A stretch of 64,000 nucleotides of DNA from Candidatus Rifleibacteriota bacterium (GCA_015232575.1 JADFZL010000023.1:44269-108268); one strand, 5' to 3'. Positions 7,096 through 14,175 are shown, counted from the stretch's first letter. Numbers and translations: made by a program. The notes: a model not told the origin generated them from the sequence alone.

Positions 7096-8976
7096 TTAAT
7101 TTTCTCGAATCAGAGTAAGCGCTTCTTCTGCAGTGGTAAGACCCTGACTGAATTTGAGTGCCAAATCTTCCCGCAAAGTTTTCATGCCATTTTCGATTGC
7201 AGCAGCCTTCAAATCGTCGCTGGATGTTTTATGACTCATCAATAGACGCATTTTCTCACTTGTATACATGACTTCATGTATATCTAGCCAACCATTGTAG
7301 CCGCTCTGAAAGCAATTATCGCAGCCCTTGGCGTGAAAATAGGTTCCTTTGTTCGTTTTTGGGGTGATTCCTATGTTCTGAAGGACTTCCGAGGTAATGC
7401 TTGTATTGATATCCTTGCAGAATTTGCACACAGCGCGGACCCGTCGCTGAAAAACTATACAACGAAGTGTTTCGGAAATTAGAAATGGCTCTACGCCCAT
7501 ATCGATAAGTCGATTGACGGAAGTGAAGGAACTGTTTGTGCACATGCTGGCAAAAATCAGATGGCCTCTCAATGCTGCCTCAAAGGCAATTTGGGCGGTT
7601 TCTATGTTGCGGATCTCACCAAGAATAATGACATCTGCGTCTTGTCGAAAAATAGCCTGGAGGGTTGTTTCGAGATTGAGGTCGATTTCAGGCTGTATCT
7701 GGTTAACCATTTTAAGTTTGTACTCTATAGGGTTTTCGACAGTAAAGATATTCATTCTAGAACCATTAATTGCATTTAGGCAGGCATACAGCGTTGTAAT
7801 TTTTCCAGAACCGACTGGTCCGGTTACGAGAATGATGCCATTCGGTTGGGTAATGGCTTTTTTCAGAAGCGCTAGATTAGCTGGAGTAAAATTGAGGTTA
7901 TCAAGTTCGGTTTGGATACTAGATTTATCCAGAATTTGCAGATGGATTTTTTCACCAAATGCAACTGGAATCGTATTCACACTAAAATCGATGGATTTGT
8001 CCGCGATGGTTATGTTGAAGCGACCCTCCTGAGGTGTAAGGCACTTCGAGATGTCCATGCCGCTCATAAATTTCAGACGGGAGATAATTGAATATCTGGC
8101 TTCCGGTTGAAGGGTCATGAAAACGTCTAATGTTCCATTTATTCGATAGCGTATTCGAAGCTCGTCCTCAGCCGGGTCGATGTGAATGTCGGAAGCACCC
8201 TTTTGCACTGCCTGACAAATAATAGTATTGACCATCTTGGTAAGAGGAGTTTCCTCGGAAGCTTTTTTTAAACCGCAGAAAAAATCCTCGTCAATAACGC
8301 TTTTACTTTGCCCAAATCGAAAAAATGCCCAGTTTACAACTATGATGCCGAATATTACTAGTATAACTAAGCCAATTTGTTTTAGTAAGGTCTCATAGAG
8401 CCAGGTTGGTTCGATTAAGAAGGGGAAATACTTAAAAAGGGGTAAAAGAACACATCCAGCAATTATAGCTATCAGGATAAGTCTAATCATGAGGGCATTG
8501 GAATAAATTCGGTAATCGAAATCGAGTATTTTCTCAATACTTTCCAGGGCTTTGTCAAGAATATCAGCGGATTCGCCGATTTTAATCAATTCACAGAAAA
8601 TATTATTGAAGATTTTGGGGTGTTCTTGCAGAGCGCGATAAAAATTCTTCCCAGATCGAATATCCATAATGATTTTTTCAAGAGTATTTTTGAAGAATAT
8701 ATTTTCCATTTTGTCAGCGATTATACTGAGAGCTTTGACCAAGGGAATTGATGCGATAAGCATGGTCTTGAGCTGGACAAGGAAATACATCATTTCTTTA
8801 TGAGAAACAGAGCTAAACAAGACCTCGCCACCTCCAATTTTGGCCGGGGTTGCCTTCGTCAATATAAACCCTTTTTCGGAAAGAAGGTTGCTCAATTGGC
8901 GAAAATCATCAGTTACAATAGAGGTTTTGACAATTTCACCATTGCTGTTTTTTATCTCGCAATCGAATTTTTGCAT
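7096..8976 (-). CDS. GspF-GspE fusion with altered ATPase motifs
   Basis: One 626-residue protein joins two partners of type II secretion/type IV pilus machines. Residues ~60-220 form one copy of the GspF/PilC cytoplasmic domain plus two membrane segments (SHKEMMYFLVQLKTMLIASI; LILIAIIAGCVLLPLF; IGLVILVIFGIIVVNWAF). Residues ~250-620 form a GspE/PilB ATPase (ASDIHIDPAEDELRIRYR) with CKFC and CDNC zinc pairs. Key motifs are changed: Walker A reads GPVGSGKITT, with Ile where Ser/Thr belongs; the Asp box reads GEIRN; the His box HTND reads CTNS. The ATPase may therefore be weak or regulatory. ATG 8976 has AAGGA 8 bases upstream. No pseudopilins or secretin are nearby; it sits alone in the array. 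Confidence 0.8.
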   Translation of the reverse strand: MQKFDCEIKNSNGEIVKTSIVTDDFRQLSNLLSEKGFILTKATPAKIGGGEVLFSSVSHKEMMYFLVQLKTMLIASIPLVKALSIIADKMENIFFKNTLEKIIMDIRSGKNFYRALQEHPKIFNNIFCELIKIGESADILDKALESIEKILDFDYRIYSNALMIRLILIAIIAGCVLLPLFKYFPFLIEPTWLYETLLKQIGLVILVIFGIIVVNWAFFRFGQSKSVIDEDFFCGLKKASEETPLTKMVNTIICQAVQKGASDIHIDPAEDELRIRYRINGTLDVFMTLQPEARYSIISRLKFMSGMDISKCLTPQEGRFNITIADKSIDFSVNTIPVAFGEKIHLQILDKSSIQTELDNLNFTPANLALLKKAITQPNGIILVTGPVGSGKITTLYACLNAINGSRMNIFTVENPIEYKLKMVNQIQPEIDLNLETTLQAIFRQDADVIILGEIRNIETAQIAFEAALRGHLIFASMCTNSSFTSVNRLIDMGVEPFLISETLRCIVFQRRVRAVCKFCKDINTSITSEVLQNIGITPKTNKGTYFHAKGCDNCFQSGYNGWLDIHEVMYTSEKMRLLMSHKTSSDDLKAAAIENGMKTLREDLALKFSQGLTTAEEALTLIREN

Positions 8977-9113
8977 ATAGATTATCCTTGATTTTTTAGA
9001 GAAAACACTCAGACAATGGTGTGCTTTCGGTAAAATTTCTAAAAACGGTTGAAAAAACGTTGAAATTTTTTTGTGAGCCCTATCGGCTTCACATGCAATT
9101 TTTACCATACTTT

Positions 9114-9161
9114 ATCGCTGAGGACAAGTTTTTATCGCCGAGTCTGCACAGCTCGGTTCGA
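9114..9161 (-). repeat. attC-like site, partial
   Basis: CCGAG (9138) pairs with CTCGG (9152) just before GTTCGA, the R box shared by the better sites. The outer left arm is missing or too diverged to see. Confidence 0.35.
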
Positions 9162-9162
9162 G

Positions 9163-9215
9163 ATGCTTTTAATGCCCTTTTGCTTTTAACCCCGCGTGAG
9201 CAATGCCTTTGCTTT
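9163..9215. repeat. ATGCTTTT tract with imperfect GTGA hairpin
   Basis: ATGCTTTTAATGCC and TTTTGCTTTTAA words surround CCGCGTGAGCAA at 9192-9203, in which only the inner GC pairs form. Same layout as the other tracts. Confidence 0.45.
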
Positions 9216-9256
9216 TAACATTTCGATTGCACTGTTATAACCCTTTTTAATAAAGA

Positions 9257-9467
9257 GTAGGGCAGTAAGCCATACATCTGGTTCTAATTTCTACAAATTA
9301 AAGTTGTACAGGCGTGAAATCCCCGCTCAATTTCTTTCGGGCACTTCTTATCCGGGGTATTGAACATTTACTTTAATCTTCTTTCTCTAATATAGGCTGT
9401 CATTAGAGTGGAGGTCGCCTTATTTATACTCCGGGCGGAGTTGATGCATCACATCCCACTGCCCTAC
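9257..9467. repeat. 211-bp element with perfect 10-bp inverted ends
   Basis: GTAGGGCAGT at 9257-9266 and ACTGCCCTAC at 9458-9467 are exact inverted repeats. The interior also has partial pairing around CTCCGGGCGGAG at 9430-9441. It ends 5 bases after the stop of the DIP1984 gene. It does not share the TCGAAC/GTTCGA boxes of the other sites, so it may be a miniature transposable element or a different class of cassette site. Confidence 0.5.
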
Positions 9468-9471
9468 AATT

Positions 9472-9930
9472 TTATTCTACCAAATCAATCGTCCAATTGC
9501 ACTCTTGAATTTTTGTATCAAGCAATCTATATTCTTTTGCTATTTCATCAGCCCTTTTCCGAGTCGCGGGAACATCAATATTGGGGACATTCTTTATCTC
9601 TCTTTGGCTGTATCGGTCTTGATTTGGCAAGGCCTTATCAGCTAGGTTTACATGTACCATGTGAAGAAGGTTCAGCATGTCCTTTTTAATTAGGGCTTCC
9701 ATCATGGTAAGGTTGTCATTAATTTTGGTGGAAATATTGGTTTTGTTAATCTTTACAACAATTTTCTCGAATTCTGCCGAAGCGTGTTTGAGTTCTTCAA
9801 TTAAGGAAGCCGGGTTTTCAATTGGTTTGTCACCTTCTTGAATCCTAGCTTGCTGGTAAATACGCTTCTTGAGCTCTTCAATTTTTGTTTTTATTGCCTT
9901 TCTTTCAATCAAAGCCTGAGCAAGTTTCAT
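9472..9930 (-). CDS. DIP1984 family protein
   Basis: The 152-residue product fits the DIP1984 family (some members are annotated septicolysin), of unknown function. Matching features are the opening MKLAQALIERKAIKTKIEELK, the helical middle with ENPASLIEELKHA, INKTN, and the end REIKNVPNIDVPATRKRADEIAKE with LDTKIQECNWTIDL. It is predicted cytoplasmic and mostly coiled coil. The family is common as a lone gene in accessory DNA, which fits cassette cargo. The ATG has AAAGGAG about 12 bases upstream. Confidence 0.8.
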   Translation of the reverse strand: MKLAQALIERKAIKTKIEELKKRIYQQARIQEGDKPIENPASLIEELKHASAEFEKIVVKINKTNISTKINDNLTMMEALIKKDMLNLLHMVHVNLADKALPNQDRYSQREIKNVPNIDVPATRKRADEIAKEYRLLDTKIQECNWTIDLVE

Positions 9931-10226
9931 TGAGCTCGATTTCTCCTTTAAAGGTTTTTTTGATATAACATTAAGGCAAGCTATTTGCCGACTTCAGCAA
10001 TTTGTTGGGGGATCTTTTGATAAAAATCCCAAACATTCTATTTCGAAAACATGATAGTCATAAGTTTTGCGTAATATCCTTATCTGAGAATTTTTCGGGA
10101 AATAATTGTACAAAATGAACGCTTTTGAAAAAAAAATCCAACACAACCGAAGAAAAAATCAGCTTTCGAAAATACAACAACAATTATAAAGACTTTCAGT
10201 TTTCGATGCAATCAAAAAAATCTTCC
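9931..10226. other. Intergenic gap, no gene seen
   Basis: AT-rich sequence with runs of A and no credible gene on either strand. It ends where a left-truncated type A repeat starts. Confidence 0.5.
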
Positions 10227-10306
10227 ACTATTAACACACTAAAAGAAACACAGAACCTTCTTCGGAAAATCTGAACCCCTCGGATAAACAATTGTACATC
10301 TCTAAA
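10227..10306 (-). repeat. attC-like site, type A, right part only
   Basis: Matches the right half of the type A unit: AAAGAAACACAGAACC, TTCTTCGGAAAATCTGAA, CCCCTCGGATAAACAATTG, TACATCTC. The partner arm with GAGGGG is missing, so it cannot form the full palindrome. Confidence 0.5.
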
Positions 10307-10323
10307 CAAGTTGTTTTTTTTCT

Positions 10324-10410
10324 ATCGCGTGAGCGAGCCCTTAATCCCGCGTGAGCAGATAAGCTTTTTCTCATCTCGTGAGCGATTGCTTTTAAACCCG
10401 CGTTAGCGGA
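10324..10410. repeat. Cluster of four mini-hairpins
   Basis: Four hairpins follow one another: ATCGC-GTGA-GCGA(G), ATCCCGC-GTGA-GC(A)GAT, ATC(T)C-GTGA-GCGAT and CCCGC-GTTA-GCGG. The last has loop GTTA. Stems vary and some carry one mismatch. Confidence 0.55.
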
Positions 10411-10429
10411 TAAGCTTTGAACCCCGTGT

Positions 10430-10557
10430 TCAAACGAAAACACTTAACATGGTGAGGGGAGAAACAAAACATCGTTGTGGGCACGCGCTAAACTTGATAA
10501 AAGAAACACAGAGCCTTCTTCGGAAAATTTAAACCCCTCGGATAAATAATTGTACAT
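10430..10557 (-). repeat. attC-like site, type A
   Basis: A full-length type A unit: GGTGAGGGGAG pairs with CCCCTCGG around CATCGTTGTGGGCACGCGC and CTAAACTTGATAAAA. The outer R box reads TCAAAC on the left and GTACA on the right, so it no longer pairs well. Confidence 0.5.
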
Positions 10558-10582
10558 CTCTAAACAAGTTGCTTTTTTTCCT

Positions 10583-10622
10583 ATCGCGTGAGCGATTGCA
10601 TTTAATCCCGCGTGAGCGGATA
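10583..10622. repeat. Doublet of GTGA mini-hairpins
   Basis: ATCGC-GTGA-GCGAT at 10583 and ATCCCGC-GTGA-GCGGAT (one bulged C) at 10605 are separated by TGCATTTA. The same doublet recurs at 12604, 15231 and 15639. Confidence 0.6.
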
Positions 10623-10634
10623 AGCTTTTAAGTT

Positions 10635-10849
10635 TCGAACGCACATTGGACATATTAGGAAATATCAATAGCAGACACGAAAAAATGTTGTCAAATGGAT
10701 TATTGTGTGAAATAATTAATTAGTTGTTCAAAGGAAAGAATGGGAAAACATTTTTGTCTTCGTTTCCAAGAAATCCTGATAAACTTGTTCAGGCTTAGTA
10801 TTGTCATTTAGAAGATTCTTGAATTATTTAATCACAAATTTTCTCCTGC
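10635..10849. other. Gap opening with an isolated TCGAAC box
   Basis: TCGAACGCACATTGGACAT at 10635 closely matches 15708-15726, and the two loci remain similar for several dozen bases (both pass through AATAATTAATTAGTT). This may be the left end of a further repeat type or old cassette ends. No gene is visible. Confidence 0.4.
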
Positions 10850-10901
10850 TCTAACGTAAACCGAAGGGTGCATGCCCGTCCGATTCAAACATATAGTTCG
10901 A
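10850..10901 (-). repeat. Short attC-like site behind hicA
   Basis: On the minus strand the site reads TCGAAC directly after the hicA stop, then GTTTGAATCGGACGGG, a CATGCA turn, CCCTTCGGTTTAC and GTTAGA. GTTAGA fits the first six positions of the integron R' consensus GTTRRRY. At 52 bp it is near the lower end of attC sizes. Pairing in the L stem is imperfect. Confidence 0.5.
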
Positions 10902-11110
10902 TCAGGATTTCTTTAAGTCTTCTTGGGTTAATTCACAATCACGCATTATTTGGGATAGAAGACCCCTTCCAATAGTCTCACCAGTACAGTACATCTGCCG
11001 TCAGGATGTCGAAGGAAATTATGACTTCCCTTTATACGAACAACTATAAATCCCATCTTACTGAGGAGCTTAACGAGGTACCGACCTGTTATTGCAGCCT
11101 GATTACTCAA
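10902..11110 (-). pseudogene. hicA: HicA mRNA interferase, frameshifted
   Basis: From a TTG overlapping the hicB stop, the frame reads RYLVKLLSKMGFIVVRIKGS then HNFLRHPDGRCTVL, the HicA double-stranded RNA-binding-like fold with its catalytic histidine in GSHNF. After TVL the expected PVHS-GETIGRG junction is broken: GETIGRGLLSQIMRDCELTQ continues in another frame. A small deletion of roughly a dozen bases best explains this. The end ELTQEDLKKS matches the family. The toxin is thus probably inactive, while the antitoxin gene upstream is intact. Confidence 0.75.
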
Positions 11111-11316
11111 ACAGAAACCGCCACGCGTTGAACACCGACAAACTCAGTTGCTGGAGATTCTTCAACCTCCAGGCAAAGCTCAATTGCCTCTTTGATTCTT
11201 TTCATAAGCTTGTCAAGTGACTTTGCCTGGGTATGACACCCTTTCAAAGCGGGTACCGAGGCAACAAAATATCCGTCCTCATCTTTTTCAATCACAACAC
11301 TGAATTCTCTTAACAA
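11107..11316 (-). CDS. hicB: HicB-type antitoxin
   Basis: This 69-residue protein has the HicB partial RNase H-like fold: FSVVIEKDEDGYFVASVPAL, then KGCHTQAKSLDKLMKRIKEA and IELCLEVEE. It would neutralise the HicA ribonuclease encoded directly downstream with overlapping start and stop (order hicB-hicA). The start is TTG at 11316 with GGAGG 8 bases before it. No separate helix-turn-helix domain is attached, so self-regulation is uncertain. With a broken HicA, it is an orphan antitoxin. Confidence 0.85.
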   Translation of the reverse strand: MLREFSVVIEKDEDGYFVASVPALKGCHTQAKSLDKLMKRIKEAIELCLEVEESPATEFVGVQRVAVSV

Positions 11317-11460
11317 TAATTAACCCTCCAAACATCCGGTATATGGTAAAAAGTCCCCGGCACCTCAATTCTGCGAACTAGTAATTATACAGACCTTTAA
11401 TAATATCATTGTAATGATTTGTTTGACAATAAAAATCTATTTGAAAAAATCTAACTTGGT

Positions 11461-11556
11461 AGTATAGGAATTTCCATTTTAGTTATGCGGGTTTCCGAAA
11501 ATACTAATACGAATTTAAACTGCCTCGTAATGATTTCGGATTCAATGTTTCCTGCC
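11461..11556. repeat. Long-range repeat, copy 1
   Basis: This stretch shares long identical words with 42753-42848: TATAGGAAT, CATTTTAGTTATGC, GGTTTCCGAAAAT and AAACTG. It is one of the few sequences common to the cassette-like region and the ordinary chromosome. Confidence 0.55.
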
Positions 11557-11558
11557 TT

Positions 11559-11596
11559 TTGCGTGAGCGATTGCTTTTAATCCCGCGTGAGCGGAT
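11559..11596. repeat. Doublet of GTGA mini-hairpins
   Basis: A degraded TTGC-GTGA-GCGA copy is followed by ATCCCGC-GTGA-GCGGAT at 11580-11596. The two are separated by TTGCTTTTA, as at the other doublets. Confidence 0.55.
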
Positions 11597-11609
11597 AAGC
11601 TTTTAATTT

Positions 11610-11739
11610 TCTAACGCTGTGTTGAGCGAGCCGAGGGGCGACCGGAAACATCGCTGTGGCAAGCGCTAAACTAAATAAAAAAAGCCACAGATTATTTTTG
11701 TACACTCGAACCCCTTGATCCGCTCAAACTATAGTTCGG
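11610..11739 (-). repeat. attC-like site, type D, overlapping gene end
   Basis: A 130-bp imperfect palindrome. On the minus strand it begins CCGAAC, then spacer TATA, then GTTTGAGCGGATCAAGGGG; the far side reads CCCCTCGGCTCGCTCAAC, spacer ACAGC, then GTTAGA. The left arm has one extra base in the run of T. The interior is nearly the same as 14018-14148. The last 15 codons of the DUF2442 gene run into this site. Confidence 0.65.
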
Positions 11740-12000
11740 TTTGATATTGCTTTTTAATGGATATTTTTCGGGATTTTCTAAATTATCTAATTCTAAATCA
11801 ATATCTAAAGTAGGCCAATAGAGATGGTAACCATGAAGCAACTGAACGTTTTGTACATCTTTAATTGTTTGTTCTTTAAAATAAGGAAACTCATCAAAAT
11901 CAAGAAAATATTCTTGATCTTTTAAATAAAGCCAAATCCCCCATGGGGTTATATTTTCAACCGTTATTGAAGTGTTCTTTCCAGCTTTTGATAATTTCAT
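11692..12000 (-). CDS. DUF2442 family protein
   Basis: The 102-residue product has the DUF2442 pattern ITPWGIWLYLKDQEYFLDF, EFPYFKEQTIKDVQNVQ and HGYHLYWPTLDIDLELDNL. The family is usually paired with a DUF4160 protein, as here, and such pairs are regarded as probable toxin-antitoxin or regulatory modules; the activity is not established. I place the start at ATG 12000, overlapping the DUF4160 gene by 44 bases, because the earlier in-frame start is a TTG with no support. The C-terminal residues PNYSLSGSRGSSVQK are encoded by the arm of an attC-like site and are probably a by-product of cassette formation. Confidence 0.8.
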   Translation of the reverse strand: MKLSKAGKNTSITVENITPWGIWLYLKDQEYFLDFDEFPYFKEQTIKDVQNVQLLHGYHLYWPTLDIDLELDNLENPEKYPLKSNIKPNYSLSGSRGSSVQK

Positions 12001-12199
12001 TTTGCTTTTTCTCGACAATCCTTTGAATTTCCTTTAAATGTTTCTCATTCAACCCTTTAAACATTGCCAAAGAAATTATTGGTTCAAGCCAAAACTTTGC
12101 CTCACCTTTTTCACAAGTCACATGAACGTGCATGCGAGATTCTTCATTCGAAAGAAAATAAAACCGAAAACTTTTTTCGCGAAATATTGTTGGACTCAT
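11957..12199 (-). CDS. DUF4160 family protein
   Basis: This 80-residue protein matches DUF4160: MSPTIFREKSFRFYFLSNEE, RMHVHVTCEKGEAKFWLEP, then FKGLNEKHLKEIQRIVEKKQ. The conserved HVHV and FWLEP blocks are intact. It overlaps the downstream DUF2442 gene, so the two are translated together. The pair is a frequent small accessory module of unknown mechanism. Complete by length. Confidence 0.85.
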   Translation of the reverse strand: MSPTIFREKSFRFYFLSNEESRMHVHVTCEKGEAKFWLEPIISLAMFKGLNEKHLKEIQRIVEKKQNEIIKSWKEHFNNG

Positions 12200-12281
12200 G
12201 ACTATATTTTCTCATGGTATAAAAAAGTTTGCAAGCGTTCCATTATTAAAAAAAGTGCCGCTATTGCAAGTAGCTAAATTG

Positions 12282-12338
12282 CCGTATTTTCGCAAAAACC
12301 GTGACCCGTCACGGCGATCCGCTGAAAGTTCTGTTCGA
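12282..12338 (-). repeat. attC-like site, type B, right half
   Basis: TTCGCAAAAACCGTGAC, CACGGCGATCCGCTGAAAG and GTTCGA match the right arm of the type B sites. The left arm is missing. Confidence 0.5.
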
Positions 12339-12366
12339 GATGCTTTTAATGCCTTTTTGCTTTTAA

Positions 12367-12437
12367 CCCCGCGTGAGCGGATACTCTTGAAACCCCGCGG
12401 GTGAGCGGATAATCTTTAACCCCGCGTAAGCGGATAA
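12367..12437. repeat. Cluster of three mini-hairpins
   Basis: CCCGC-GTGA-GCGG, a copy with two inserted bases (CCCGCGGGTGAGCGG), and CCCGC-GTAA-GCGG. The GTAA loop is another member of the GNRA class. Confidence 0.55.
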
Positions 12438-12453
12438 GCTTTGAACACAGCGT

Positions 12454-12579
12454 TCGAACGAAAAAAACTTAGCATGCCAAGGGGAGAAACAAAACATCGT
12501 TGCGGGCACGCAACTTGATAAAAAAAAACACAAAACCCTCTTCGGAAAATCTGAACCCCTCGGATAAACAATTGTACAT
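12454..12579 (-). repeat. attC-like site, type A
   Basis: Starts TCGAAC and ends GTACA. CCAAGGGGAG faces CCCCTCGG. The interior has lost some bases in the GGGCACGC-AACTTGAT segment compared with other copies. Confidence 0.5.
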
Positions 12580-12603
12580 CTCTAAACAAGTTGCTTTTTT
12601 TCT

Positions 12604-12642
12604 ATCGCGTGAGCGATTGCTTTTAATCGCGCGTGAGCGGAT
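12604..12642. repeat. Doublet of GTGA mini-hairpins
   Basis: ATCGC-GTGA-GCGAT at 12604-12617 and ATCGCGC-GTGA-GCGGAT at 12626-12642, separated by TGCTTTTA. Confidence 0.55.
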
Positions 12643-12655
12643 ATGCTTTTAAGTC

Positions 12656-12779
12656 TCGAACGTTGAGTTGAGCGGCGTCGGGGGCCGAGCGGATTGTTAC
12701 AGGAAGACAAAACATATCAGAAAGGCTCGTGAGATTGCAGCAGAAGGCGCCCCACATGCCCGCTCAAACGTGTGTTCGA
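12656..12779 (-). repeat. attC-like site, type C (clearest geometry)
   Basis: A 124-bp site. On the minus strand: TCGAAC, spacer ACAC, GTTTGAGCGG, a variable interior with GGCATGTGGGGCGCC against GGCGTCGGGGGCC, CCGCTCAAC, spacer TCAAC, GTTCGA. The R boxes pair perfectly. The L arms pair except for one extra T on the left, the same position as the extrahelical base of integron attC sites (GTT[C]AAGCCG against CGGCTTAAC in the well-studied aadA7-type site). Confidence 0.65.
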
Positions 12780-12841
12780 CGCTGCCCGAATCAGACGTTT
12801 AATAGTTCAGATCAACGAGTATAAATATTCGCCAATATGTT

Positions 12842-13015
12842 TCCCGCGTGAGCGAATGCGGCTTGCCCTCAGCCCGCGTGAGCGATGCGGTTGGGTCTTA
12901 ATTTATGCGTGAGCATTTTCTTTCCCGCGTGAGCGATAAAAAAAAACTGAATGAGCCGCTGGGAAGCGAAATTAATAGAACATTGTAACAGATTGACATC
13001 CGGCGTGAGCGGATG
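12842..13015. repeat. Cluster of five GTGA mini-hairpins
   Basis: Five copies with different stems: CCCGC-GTGA-GCGA (twice or more, near 12843, 12873 and 12924), ATGC-GTGA-GCAT at 12905-12916, and CATCCGGC-GTGA-GCGGATG at 12997-13015 with one bulge. ATGC/GCAT and CATCC/GGATG are compensated changes. The last copy abuts the stop of the methyltransferase gene. Confidence 0.6.
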
Positions 13016-13017
13016 AG

Positions 13018-13779
13018 TCAAACGTCAGGTCGGGTGACTTTTTTTGCTAAGCAAATTAGTCTCTTACTTAATTTCTCACTATATTTTGAAAATTCAAAAT
13101 CCCCGAAGAACGTAACTTTCCTAAAATCGGATTTTTTAAAAACTCTTTCAAAAGTTGATTTGCGCATTTGATAATAAAGAAATGAAGTGAATTTATTTGA
13201 AATCTTTTTCATTGAATAACTTACTCGGAGAATATTAAATCTAACGTATTTTGATGCAAGATACTCAAGAAAAAAATAGAAACCTGAATTTGAATCTTCT
13301 CTTGCCGGAATGAATTTTGGTTTATGATCAAAAAAGGAATCTGAAAAGCCGTTATCGATTAACAAGATTCCCCCTGGGCTCAAGCAATTTGAAATGCTTT
13401 TGGTTGCTCTTTTCATTTCACTAATATTTTTAAGATGGGGAAAACTGGTTGTCATGCAAATAACTAAATCAAATTTATTAGACCATAATTTATCAAGGGT
13501 TAGGAAGTTGCCAATCTTCAATGGAATTGAATTACTCTTTAAATTTTTCTTTGCCAACTCCAACATGTCTACCGACAAATCGGAGCCGAAGCAGGTAACA
13601 CCCATTTCAGTAATCATTTTTAAGTGCCAACCAGCACCACAAGAACAATCAAGACAGGTTTTTATTTTATTTTTAATAATAATCTCTTTGAAAAAAGACT
13701 GCTGCTTGTAAATTTCGGCTTTGGGATTCAACTCTTCATAATCTTCGGCAAGAATATTGTATTGATTATTCGAACACAT
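13018..13779 (-). CDS. Class I SAM-dependent methyltransferase
   Basis: The 253-residue protein has a Rossmann-type methyltransferase core: motif I CLDCSCGAGWHLKMI near residue 42, motif II FGSDLSVDMLELAKK near residue 63, motif IV FDLVICMTTSFPHL near residue 104, and post-motif GGILLIDNGF. The substrate cannot be inferred; similar enzymes modify small molecules. It is complete, with AAGGAG 8 bases before ATG 13779. The last codons (RPDV) run up to a mini-hairpin, so the gene occupies a cassette-like slot between repeat clusters. Confidence 0.8.
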   Translation of the reverse strand: MCSNNQYNILAEDYEELNPKAEIYKQQSFFKEIIIKNKIKTCLDCSCGAGWHLKMITEMGVTCFGSDLSVDMLELAKKNLKSNSIPLKIGNFLTLDKLWSNKFDLVICMTTSFPHLKNISEMKRATKSISNCLSPGGILLIDNGFSDSFFDHKPKFIPAREDSNSGFYFFLEYLASKYVRFNILRVSYSMKKISNKFTSFLYYQMRKSTFERVFKKSDFRKVTFFGDFEFSKYSEKLSKRLICLAKKVTRPDV

Positions 13780-13807
13780 CTTGGGAACTCCTTATGTTGT
13801 TGTCATT

Positions 13808-13892
13808 CACTCAACGTCAAGCTGAGCGGCGTCAGGGGCCGGGCGGATTGCCACAGGAAGACAAGACATACCAGAACGACTCGTGAGATTGC
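13808..13892 (-). repeat. attC-like site, type C, left half
   Basis: CAAGCTGAGCGGCGTCAGG, GGCCGGGCGGATTG, CACAGGAAGACAAGACATA and CGTGAGATTGC match the left two thirds of the site at 12656-12779. The right arm is missing; a mini-hairpin follows instead. Confidence 0.5.
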
Positions 13893-13933
13893 TATCCCGC
13901 GTGAGCGATAGTCTTTTTCTCACGCGTGAGCGT
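13892..13933. repeat. Doublet of GTGA mini-hairpins
   Basis: CTATCCCGC-GTGA-GCGATAG (two bulged bases) and ACGC-GTGA-GCGT. In the first, the outer CTAT/ATAG pairs extend the stem beyond the usual length. Confidence 0.55.
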
Positions 13934-14000
13934 TCACGCCCATCTTTGTGTAGATCACTCGCCATATTTTTCAGGAATACGTGCTTGTAAATGCTGTTCC

Positions 14001-14012
14001 CCGCGTGAGCGG
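14001..14012. repeat. GTGA mini-hairpin (CCGC stem)
   Basis: CCGC-GTGA-GCGG lies 6 bases before the R box of the site at 14018. Confidence 0.55.
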
Positions 14013-14017
14013 ATAAG

Positions 14018-14148
14018 TCGAACGCTATGTTGAGCGAGCCGAGGGGCGACCGGAAACATCGCTGTGGCACGCGCTAAACTAAACAAAAAAAACCACAAGT
14101 TTTCTTTTGTATATCCAGCCCCCTCGGTCCGTTCAAACAACAGTTCGA
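14018..14148 (-). repeat. attC-like site, type D
   Basis: A 131-bp site. On the minus strand: TCGAAC, spacer TGTT, GTTTGAACGGACCGAGGGG, interior, CCCCTCGGCTCGCTCAAC, spacer ATAGC, GTTCGA. R boxes pair perfectly and the left L arm has one extra base. The interior also contains TGTGG and CCACA able to pair. The stop of the small partner of the PIN toxin lies 28 bases beyond the site. Confidence 0.65.
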
Positions 14149-14175
14149 AATGCTTTTCATGTCTCTATTCAAAAT

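Noticed and set aside
9131..9161. Possible tRNA-like fold near the GTTCGAG word
   Set aside because: GTTCGA resembles a T-loop, but no acceptor stem, anticodon arm or CCA end can be drawn; the word is the R box of the repeat family.
10231..10668. Two open frames of 70-74 codons on the minus strand that share the words SLSAHAGL, CLEMYN and FSEEGSVF
   Set aside because: They are translations of the type A repeat and the GTGA mini-hairpins (AHAG comes from the hairpin). No ribosome sites, and the similarity is at the DNA level.
11317..11460. Possible riboswitch or promoter region before hicB
   Set aside because: No conserved aptamer core or clear -35/-10 pair could be found; only a ribosome site is evident.
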